The notes beneath the pieces were generated by a model. The model searched no databases. It had not been told where the DNA came from and saw nothing but the letters and a program-made list of their open reading frames with translations. Position numbers and translations under genes: made by a program. Shown in pieces: positions 1 to 5,003 of a stretch of DNA of 5,003 nt. Positions within the stretch are counted from its first letter, which is position 1. The number at the start of each line of letters is the position of its first letter. Source of the stretch: Bdellovibrionales bacterium (GTDB lineage Bacteria; Bdellovibrionota; Bdellovibrionia; Bdellovibrionales; JAMPXM01); NCBI GenBank assembly GCA_005792225.1, contig SXSP01000523.1:1-5003 (forward strand), given 5' to 3'.

Positions 1-579
1 CTCGCGTTGAACCGCCGGGCCCTCTACACCTTCGATGATTTTTTGATTTCTCGGCACCACATGTACCTGATGGTTTACTTCCATCATAAGAGCATCATCT
101 TCGAGGAAATGCTGATGCGTTACCTGACCTCCGGCGATTGCACATACAAGTTGCCCGCAAAGGTCGAGGACTACATTCGCTGCACGGATTACTCTTTGTA
201 CGAACACCTCGCGAGCGTCCCGAACCGCTGGGCCCAGGGAATCGCGGCTCGTCGACCTTTCCGCATGCTCTTCGAACTCCATGCGACCGAGGCCACTTCG
301 CGACCCGAGCAGATGCAAGAGGCGCTCGAAAAGGCGGGGATCGAGACCATTCTCGCGAGTTCCCACGCTCGTCTTTCAAAGTATCACGCGACGCAGGCGC
401 AGAAAGCCTTTCCGATCTTCGTCGTCGATCAATACGATCCGATGGAGAAACCCGTTCCCATCGAACAGTGCACCCGCATTTTCCAGCGCTACGAAGAAAC
501 CCGCATGATCGAGCGGTTGTATGTTTCGCCGGAGAACTACAACCAAGCCCGCCGATTGATTATCGAGCGCAAGCTCTGA
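1..579 (+). CDS. HD-superfamily phosphohydrolase (SAMHD1/COG1078-like), C-terminal part, 5' truncated by window edge
   Basis: The reading frame is open from the first base (codons CTC GCG TTG) to TGA at 577-579, giving 192 visible residues. The TTG at position 7 is very unlikely to be the true start because the frame and the similarity run off the left edge. The stretch RRALYTFDDFLISRHHMYL followed by VYFHHKSIIFEEML matches the region after the catalytic core in the HD phosphohydrolase family that includes SAMHD1 and bacterial dNTP triphosphohydrolases of the COG1078 type, where an arginine/histidine-rich helix precedes a conserved tyrosine-x-histidine-basic segment. Family members are usually about 400-450 residues, so roughly the first half, holding the metal-binding H...HD...D motif, is missing here and catalytic competence cannot be judged. 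The likely role is cytoplasmic hydrolysis of nucleotide triphosphates, but substrate is inferred from family only. It is followed by a 179-base gap before the phosphatase gene on the same strand. Confidence 0.78.
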   Translation, partial: LALNRRALYTFDDFLISRHHMYLMVYFHHKSIIFEEMLMRYLTSGDCTYKLPAKVEDYIRCTDYSLYEHLASVPNRWAQGIAARRPFRMLFELHATEATSRPEQMQEALEKAGIETILASSHARLSKYHATQAQKAFPIFVVDQYDPMEKPVPIEQCTRIFQRYEETRMIERLYVSPENYNQARRLIIERKL

Positions 580-606
580 CGAAGCCGGGCAAGCCGTTCG
601 GGCAGA

Positions 607-637
607 GGGGGGAGCCCGTTGGGGAGCGGGGACGGGG
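607..637 (+). other. Potential G-quadruplex motif 1 (four G-tracts of four or more)
   Basis: Four guanine tracts (607-612, 621-624, 628-631, 634-637) are separated by loops of 8, 3 and 2 bases. The first loop slightly exceeds the usual 7-base limit, so this fits a relaxed rather than canonical quadruplex rule. It lies 28 bases after the HD stop codon and its last tract is shared with the GC hairpin at 631-650, so the two structures would compete. Confidence 0.4.
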
Positions 638-657
638 CCGCAGGGCCGTCTTCGTTT
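631..657 (+). terminator. Candidate intrinsic terminator of the HD hydrolase gene
   Basis: Bases 631-635 (GACGG) pair with 646-650 (CCGTC). Inside, 638-639 can pair with 644-645 around a GCAG loop, leaving two bulged G. The stem is followed at once by TTCGTTT (651-657), five T in seven bases. The position, 52 bases after the stop codon, suits a terminator for the upstream gene. The stem is short and the T-tract is interrupted, so this is only a candidate. Confidence 0.3.
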
Positions 658-665
658 CAAACGAA
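651..665. repeat. 15-base near-perfect inverted repeat (TTCGTTT-C-AAACGAA)
   Basis: Two 7-base arms, TTCGTTT and AAACGAA, are exact reverse complements around one central C. The element abuts the GC hairpin at 631-650. It could be a second small RNA hairpin (six pairs with a three-base loop) or a DNA operator half-site pair for a dimeric regulator of the phosphatase gene about 95 bases downstream. Nothing in the window identifies a binding protein. Confidence 0.45.
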
Positions 666-699
666 AGTCTTGAGGCATTTTCTTCCTCGTCACTTTGTC

Positions 700-724
700 G
701 GGATTAGGGCTGGGCGGGCGTGGG
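700..724 (+). other. Potential canonical G-quadruplex motif 2 upstream of the phosphatase gene
   Basis: Five GGG tracts (700-702, 707-709, 712-714, 716-718, 722-724) are separated by loops of 4, 2, 1 and 3 bases, which satisfies the standard rule of G3+ tracts with 1-7 base loops with one tract to spare. The last tract ends 34 bases before the ATG at 759, on the coding strand, so it could fold in the mRNA leader if transcription begins upstream, or in the non-template strand during initiation. Confidence 0.55.
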
Positions 725-758
725 TTGGTCGGAGGGCGTGATAACCTTTGACTAAGGT

Positions 759-2558
759 ATGCAGCAGCCCGACGAAAAACCCATGCGATTTATTTCTATT
801 AAATGGAAGTTGTCGCTCGCGTTCATCATGCTCACGATTGGTATCGTGGCGATTTACATTGTGATCGCGAAGAATACTTTTGAGTCGGATAAGGTCAGTT
901 ACGTCTTCGAAACTCAGCAGCGACAGGTGAATCAGTCGGCGATGGATCTGAAGGTTCAGATTCAGCGTTTGGTGTTTGATGCTCGATCGATTTTGGCGGG
1001 TTATGACTTCAACACTCATCAGCTTGCGCCGATGTCGGAGAAACTCTTTAAGCATCATGAGATCTTGACGGGCATTCAGCTCATAAACAAAAACACTTCG
1101 AACATCATGGCTCAGGTGGAGAAGTCGCGGGGTCAATTCGCGAAGATCGGACCGCAGTCAGCCCGAGGTCCTGCGGCGTCGGGTGGGGTGGATCTCAGGC
1201 ACCTCGGGGGAACAGAGTTCCTCGCTCAAGTTCCGGATGTCACGTCGGCGGGTGAGGCTCTTATTTTGAAGGTGCTCTTTCAGCTGCCTTCGATTTTTTC
1301 GGAGTCCATTGATGATCAGGCGCTGATGCTCACGGCGGGGTCGGAGATCTTAGTCTCGACTGAAAAGAGCGGGATTGCGCAGGAGACGGTCACGGAGTTT
1401 TTGCGCAACCGGAAGGGCGATGTCTCTGAGCTCACCGAAGTCGCGCAGTTGGGTGGAGCGAGATATCTGATCTCGACGGCCTCCATCGGTGTCGGTGGAA
1501 TGAGTATTCTCTCGTTTGTTTCTGAAGATGCGGCCCTCACGGCGACGAGAACTCTTTATCAGCGATCGTTGATGTTTTTGTTCTTCTCGTTTTTCGCGAC
1601 GGTCGTGATTTCGATGACTCTCTCGTCGTCGCTCACGCAGAACCTCTTTGATCTCTCGAAGGTGGCGGAGCGATTCGGTAAGGGGGATTTCTCGGTAAGT
1701 CCCAGCTTCGAATCGCGAGATGAAATCGGGCTTCTCGCGCGAGCGTTTAAGAGAATGATGTTCGAGATTCAGCAGCTTCTCACCGATCGGGTCGAGAAGG
1801 TGCGGATGGAGCAGGAGCTGAAGACGGCGCGGACCGTTCAGGACAGCCTCTTTCCGGCGGAGTCGAACTTTGAAGCGGGCAATTTGAAACTCACGGGGCT
1901 GTACTCGACGACCACCGAGTGCGGCGGCGATTGGTGGTACTACTATCAGAAGGATCGCTATCTCTATCTCGTGATCGCGGACGCAACGGGCCACGGAACG
2001 CCGGCGGCGCTCATTACGGCGGCGATTCGGTCGGCGTTTTCGCACATTGAGCTGAATGACCTTTCGCTGATGGATATCGCCAGCGCATGCGATGAAGCCG
2101 TCTTTCAGTGTTCGAAAGGTCATATCTACATGACCGCGATCTTCATGCGGATCAACGTCAATACCGGCGAGGGAACGTTCATCAATTCGAGTCACGAGCC
2201 GCCTTGGATTTTTGAGTGGGATCTTGAGAAGTCAAAAATCAAAAGTGAACAGATCGTGGTGAAGCCGGATCCTCGATTGGGTGAGCGAGCGAAGAAGTGG
2301 GTTGAGCATCCGATCCAGGTGCAGTCGGGGCAGAGACTCTTTCTTTATACCGATGGATTAAGTTCGCCGGTGAATCCCGAAGGGAATGACTTCCAAGGTC
2401 GCAGACAGAAGCGCGCGGTCGAAAAAGCCGCTGGCAATTTTGATCGTCAAAAATTCTTCGACGAAGTCATTGCCGCAATGAATGAGCACTCGCAGGGCGC
2501 GCCTTTCCCCGATGACGTGACGTTCATCGTGATCGATCATCATTTTCACGTTGGTTAA
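759..2558 (+). CDS. Membrane-bound sensor phosphatase: TM-extracytoplasmic domain-TM-HAMP-SpoIIE/PP2C
   Basis: This 599-residue protein is predicted to sense an extracytoplasmic signal and dephosphorylate serine/threonine on a partner, as RsbU/SpoIIE phosphatases do with STAS-domain anti-sigma antagonists. Order: first membrane helix about 17-37; an extracytoplasmic domain about 38-266 that I cannot assign to a named fold; second helix about 268-290; HAMP about 288-345 with the typical DEIGLLARAF at 321-330; a helical linker with the family signature ELKTARTVQDSLFP at 353-366; and the SpoIIE/PP2C domain to the end. Core acidic residues are present: D391 in GGDWW, D408 in DATGHG, D532 in TDG, and D565/D566 near the C-terminus. 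The residue three after D391, often Asp in GGDxxD, is Tyr394. A TAA at 753-755 in frame limits the start to ATG 759 or ATG 783. The second gives 591 residues beginning MRFISIKWKL, a natural short cytoplasmic tail. Neither start has a well-spaced Shine-Dalgarno: AAGG at 754-757 is too close to 759 and GGAGGG at 731-736 too far. No partner gene is adjacent. Confidence 0.93.
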   Translation: MQQPDEKPMRFISIKWKLSLAFIMLTIGIVAIYIVIAKNTFESDKVSYVFETQQRQVNQSAMDLKVQIQRLVFDARSILAGYDFNTHQLAPMSEKLFKHHEILTGIQLINKNTSNIMAQVEKSRGQFAKIGPQSARGPAASGGVDLRHLGGTEFLAQVPDVTSAGEALILKVLFQLPSIFSESIDDQALMLTAGSEILVSTEKSGIAQETVTEFLRNRKGDVSELTEVAQLGGARYLISTASIGVGGMSILSFVSEDAALTATRTLYQRSLMFLFFSFFATVVISMTLSSSLTQNLFDLSKVAERFGKGDFSVSPSFESRDEIGLLARAFKRMMFEIQQLLTDRVEKVRMEQELKTARTVQDSLFPAESNFEAGNLKLTGLYSTTTECGGDWWYYYQKDRYLYLVIADATGHGTPAALITAAIRSAFSHIELNDLSLMDIASACDEAVFQCSKGHIYMTAIFMRINVNTGEGTFINSSHEPPWIFEWDLEKSKIKSEQIVVKPDPRLGERAKKWVEHPIQVQSGQRLFLYTDGLSSPVNPEGNDFQGRRQKRAVEKAAGNFDRQKFFDEVIAAMNEHSQGAPFPDDVTFIVIDHHFHVG

Positions 2559-2855
2559 TTAGCGAGAAGTCGGTCCGCGAGAGATGCCGACGCGCATTCC
2601 GCCGGCCGAATTCTTCAGCGCCGTTTGCGTGGGCGAGATCGTAACGGTCATGCCCATCGCGGTGCCCGTTGACGTCACGTGGCCGCCGGAGAACTTCGTT
2701 CCTTCGAGGAGACCGACACCTTTTGGGTTTTGAGGAGCGGGGGTTCCGCCCAGTGGCGGAAGAATACGCTTCGCGCCGTCGGCGAAGTCGTGCATGGCTT
2801 TGCTGCAAGCCGTGGTCATCATCAAAATGGCGAGACTCAGGAACAGGTATCGCAT
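2559..2855 (-). CDS. Small predicted lipoprotein of unknown function
   Basis: The product is 98 residues. It begins MRYLFLSLAILMMTTAC: a short basic start, a hydrophobic core and a plausible lipobox (TTA before Cys17), so signal peptidase II cleavage would leave lipidated Cys17. Serine, not aspartate, follows at +2, which under the Lol sorting rule favours outer-membrane delivery. The mature part of about 82 residues is rich in Gly, Thr, Ser and Pro, with a charged helix-like start (MHDFADGAKR) and a Gly/Thr-rich tail alternating short polar and hydrophobic residues. I do not recognise the family. The frame is open upstream to 3065, but the ATG at 2855 is chosen because it starts the signal peptide exactly and avoids a long overlap with the FecR gene, which ends 43 bases upstream. 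AAGAGA (2859-2864, minus strand) is a weak, closely spaced ribosome site. It is likely cotranscribed with the FecR gene. Its TAA directly abuts the phosphatase stop codon. Confidence 0.78.
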   Translation of the reverse strand: MRYLFLSLAILMMTTACSKAMHDFADGAKRILPPLGGTPAPQNPKGVGLLEGTKFSGGHVTSTGTAMGMTVTISPTQTALKNSAGGMRVGISRGPTSR

Positions 2856-2858
2856 GAA

Positions 2859-2864
2859 TCTCTT
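2859..2864 (-). promoter_or_regulatory. Weak ribosome-binding site for the lipoprotein gene
   Basis: On the minus strand AAGAGA ends three bases before the ATG at 2855-2853. It is a partial Shine-Dalgarno match with short spacing, but it supports this ATG over the upstream in-frame codons, which lie inside the FecR-protein gene. The 43-base gap it sits in (2856-2898) holds no clear promoter or terminator, consistent with read-through from the upstream gene. Confidence 0.4.
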
Positions 2865-2898
2865 TTCGGAGAGTTTCTTCAATCTATTGAGGACTGTC

Positions 2899-5003
2899 TC
2901 AATATGAGTAACGGAGTACCGAGAAGCCTTCGCCGTAGGCCTCGCGGTAGGGAAGAATGAACGGTGTTGTCTTCTCGGAGCCGGCCTCAAAGTAATGGAC
3001 GCGGTAACCGACCCCAAGTGACCAATGCGGATAAACCACGTAGTTGAGGTGGCCTGAGGCTTCAAACTTTGTACTCGTCTCGAGACCCACTCCGTAAACG
3101 GCTTCGCCGCCGGTGTCCCACTTGCGGCCGAGCGGGAATTTCAAGGCAACTCCGGTTTTTAGCAGGTCGTATCCGGGTGAATAGAGACCTTGGCTCTTGG
3201 GGTTTCGGTAAACCTCGAGTCCACCGAAGACCGACGCTTGAATTTCACGGAGAAACGAAAACCAACTTAAAGCGGAAGTCCAACGGTGGTGAAGGCGCGC
3301 TTCAACCTGGGTGGGAGCCGCGCCCTCGGCTTCGCTGTTATAGCTGAAAACTTTCATCTTCGCCGCGGACTCGACGCCAAAGCGTTTCCACCAATGGAAA
3401 TTTCTGAGGCCCACGGTGGCCATGAGCGGAGTTCCTTGGTCGTAAGTGAGCTGTTCGCTCGAGATCAAACCGCCGCTCGCGCCCTCAACTTGAAAGAGTG
3501 AAGCGTTGTACTCGCTGAATTCGGGTTCGCGCTCGACCTTCTTTGCCTTTGTCGCGATTTGAGCCGGCGGTTGAGCGCTAGGTTCTTCTTCCGCGAGGGG
3601 TTCGGGCGTTGGTGTCGGCTGGTTGGCGACGGTGCGCTGAGGCGCGGAGTTGAGGGCGAGCTTGTTAATCTTAAATTGTTTATCTTCCGAAGATTGGCCC
3701 GCGCGCCCCCAGCGGTCGATCGCCGTGACTTGATAGCGGAACCGGCCGACGGGGAGTTGGGCGATCTTCGTTTCGCTCTCGCTCAAGGTCTTTTCTTGGA
3801 TCACGCGGCCGTTGTCATCGGTGACTTTCAAGGAATAAGCTCGTGATCCGCGCGGTCCGACCCACTTGAGTCTTCCGTTCGACGATTCGGTAAATTCAAG
3901 GTTTCCGCGAGGAAGTTGTGGTTGTGCGAGAAGCGGAGGAACCACGACGTTGACCTTCAAAATTTCGCTGTAATCGGTCGCTTCGGTCCGTGCGTTAGCA
4001 CCCCTAACACGGAAGTAGTAGATCCCGGGGGTGTTGAAGGTTCCCTTCCACGATCCTGTTTGCTTCCAAGAGACCAAGGTATTGTTGGGAGCGAATTCAC
4101 CGTTATTTGAGCCCTCGAGGACGTAGCTCGCGAGTTCGGGCGAGGTGTTCCATTCGAGTCTCACGGAAGCAGGACCATGGACGAGCCACGCGGTTATTTC
4201 GCGATCCTTAAACTGGGGGCGAGTTCCCGTGAATTCGGGGATCACGGTGAAGCGTTGGGTGTCGGACCATAATTCGCCGTCGCGCGAGACTCTCCAGAAG
4301 TTGTCTCCAAGTTGCAGTTTTGAAACTTGAAGTTGCCGGGCGCTCGTCTCCCGCTGAAGGGTCGTCACTGAGTCAAAGGTCGAGGACGGTGAGATCTGCA
4401 GTTTGTAAGGTCCAGGTTGTATATCCTTCCACGTGAGCATTTGCGGAATATCGACGGTCGACGGGCGATCGGCACGTAAGTTCCAGGCTCTCGCCCCCAT
4501 GGAGTAGAGGTCCTGAAGCTTCCAAGGATAACGAACGATTTGTTCGGTCGGCTCCGACTGAGGCGGCATTTCGACGACGGGAGAAGGCGTCGCTTGCGCG
4601 ATGATGAGCGGCTTGGCTTCTGTTAATTGCACATCGGCGAGAGCGATCGATTTGGCGCTCGAGACTTTCTTGGCCTTCGTCGATGGTACGTTGGCTTGAA
4701 GCTTTTCGGTCGAGACGCGAACTTCACCTTTTAGAAGTTTGAGCTTGGGCTTCTTGTCTTCATCAAAGAAGACCTGAACCTCGGATTTGTCACCCTTAAG
4801 AGTCGTGAGTGTCCCGTTGATCGCGACTTGAACTTGACCATCGACCTGGAGTCGAAATTTCCCGGCGACGAGATCGGAGAGTGTCATCCCGCGATGATTC
4901 GTGAAACGCACCAAACTGTTCTCGCCGATTTGGATATCGTTTTTACTATTGAGCCGAACCGAAGCGCGAGAGTTCGGTCCGCAGAAGACCGCATCGCCCG
5001 CGA
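2899..5003 (-). CDS. FecR-domain protein with three FnIII-like modules and a C-terminal outer-membrane-type beta-barrel, 5' truncated by window edge
   Basis: The frame is open from the right edge to TGA at 2899-2901, giving 700 visible residues (numbered from the edge). The TTG at 4914 is not a real start: 29 further in-frame residues, including AGDAVFCGPNSRASVRL and QIGENS, belong to the FecR domain. Order: FecR domain about 1-99 (GD...GPNSRA, then IGENS, ending in LKLLKGEVRVST); Lys/Ala-rich and then Pro-containing linker 100-176; three beta-sandwich modules resembling fibronectin type III at about 177-256, 258-354 and 361-446, each with an early L-x-W core tryptophan (MLTW, RLEW, RLKW) and a late FWRV/YFRV/RYQV strand; Pro/Glu-rich linker about 447-496; then about 497-700, amphipathic strands with aromatic girdles and alternating hydrophobic residues, ending FSVLRYSY with tyrosine at the C-terminus, as in outer-membrane barrels. 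The likely location is the outer membrane with the FecR and FnIII parts in the periplasm or outside. Signal peptide and any N-terminal domain lie beyond the window. Ligand and role are unknown. The lipoprotein gene follows 43 bases downstream. Confidence 0.85.
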   Translation of the reverse strand, partial: AGDAVFCGPNSRASVRLNSKNDIQIGENSLVRFTNHRGMTLSDLVAGKFRLQVDGQVQVAINGTLTTLKGDKSEVQVFFDEDKKPKLKLLKGEVRVSTEKLQANVPSTKAKKVSSAKSIALADVQLTEAKPLIIAQATPSPVVEMPPQSEPTEQIVRYPWKLQDLYSMGARAWNLRADRPSTVDIPQMLTWKDIQPGPYKLQISPSSTFDSVTTLQRETSARQLQVSKLQLGDNFWRVSRDGELWSDTQRFTVIPEFTGTRPQFKDREITAWLVHGPASVRLEWNTSPELASYVLEGSNNGEFAPNNTLVSWKQTGSWKGTFNTPGIYYFRVRGANARTEATDYSEILKVNVVVPPLLAQPQLPRGNLEFTESSNGRLKWVGPRGSRAYSLKVTDDNGRVIQEKTLSESETKIAQLPVGRFRYQVTAIDRWGRAGQSSEDKQFKINKLALNSAPQRTVANQPTPTPEPLAEEEPSAQPPAQIATKAKKVEREPEFSEYNASLFQVEGASGGLISSEQLTYDQGTPLMATVGLRNFHWWKRFGVESAAKMKVFSYNSEAEGAAPTQVEARLHHRWTSALSWFSFLREIQASVFGGLEVYRNPKSQGLYSPGYDLLKTGVALKFPLGRKWDTGGEAVYGVGLETSTKFEASGHLNYVVYPHWSLGVGYRVHYFEAGSEKTTPFILPYREAYGEGFSVLRYSY

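Larger units (their letters stand above)
580..758 (+). other. G-rich intergenic region between the HD hydrolase and SpoIIE phosphatase genes
   Basis: This 179-base gap carries the 3' end signals of the HD gene and the leader of the phosphatase gene. Its plus strand is strongly biased to guanine: runs of three to six G occur at 607-612, 621-624, 628-631, 634-637, 700-702, 707-709, 712-714, 716-718, 722-724 and 734-736. A GC hairpin (631-650) and a near-palindrome (651-665) lie in the middle, followed by a pyrimidine-rich stretch around 677-688. I see no convincing sigma-70 promoter. The ORFs that cross it are out-of-frame shadows of the HD gene. Confidence 0.7.

Noticed and set aside
138..707. 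189-residue plus-strand frame overlapping the HD gene
   Set aside because: Its composition (Arg, Ser, Pro) is that of a frame-shifted reading of the HD gene, and it runs on through the structured non-coding gap.
748..753. TTGACT as a -35 promoter element
   Set aside because: No -10-like hexamer lies 16-18 bases downstream, and it would place the transcription start inside the phosphatase coding region beyond both candidate starts.
1350..2195. 281-residue open frame antisense to the phosphatase gene
   Set aside because: It is extremely rich in Arg, His and Glu, has no recognisable domain and lies wholly opposite a well-supported coding sequence. It looks like a codon-bias shadow.
2528..2550. 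CGTGA/TCACG inverted repeat near the phosphatase 3' end as a terminator
   Set aside because: The stem has only five pairs with a 13-base loop inside coding sequence, and no T-tract follows on either strand.
2679..2960. Plus-strand frames opposite the lipoprotein gene
   Set aside because: They carry no signal or domain, have Arg/Ser/Gly-biased composition and oppose a frame with a convincing lipoprotein signal peptide.
2856..3065. Longer version of the lipoprotein gene starting inside the FecR gene
   Set aside because: The extra 70 residues are read out of frame through the conserved barrel coding region and would bury the signal peptide and lipobox.

Overview
The window holds four protein-coding genes and no RNA gene, insertion sequence or CRISPR array that I can see. 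Two genes run on the plus strand (an HD-domain phosphohydrolase cut by the left edge, and a membrane-bound SpoIIE-type phosphatase). Two run on the minus strand (a FecR-domain protein cut by the right edge, and a small lipoprotein just downstream of it). The lipoprotein and the outer-membrane-like barrel domain indicate a Gram-negative bacterium. The mix of a HAMP-SpoIIE phosphatase, weak ribosome-binding sites and a FecR/beta-barrel protein would suit the Bdellovibrionota or deltaproteobacterial groups, but this taxonomic placement is an impression, not a demonstration.

Layout: 1-579 is the C-terminal part of an HD-superfamily (SAMHD1/COG1078-like) phosphohydrolase. 580-758 is a 179-base gap, strikingly G-rich on the plus strand, with two potential G-quadruplex motifs, a GC-rich hairpin and a 15-base near-palindrome. 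759-2558 encodes a 599-residue sensor phosphatase: transmembrane helix, about 230-residue extracytoplasmic domain, second helix, HAMP, then a SpoIIE/PP2C catalytic domain with its core aspartates in place. 2559-2855 (minus) encodes a 98-residue predicted lipoprotein whose stop codon abuts the phosphatase stop codon with no spacer. 2899-5003 (minus) encodes a large exported-type protein: a FecR domain, three fibronectin-III-like modules, a proline-rich linker and a C-terminal outer-membrane-type beta-barrel.

The two minus-strand genes are 43 bases apart in the same direction and probably form one transcript, giving a FecR/barrel protein together with a lipoprotein, plausibly both at the outer membrane. 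The phosphatase reads an extracytoplasmic signal and most likely dephosphorylates a STAS-type or similar regulator encoded elsewhere. No partner switch protein is in the window. A functional link between the two convergent groups is not shown by the sequence. The most unusual items are the FecR/FnIII/barrel architecture and the G-quadruplex-rich leader of the phosphatase gene.
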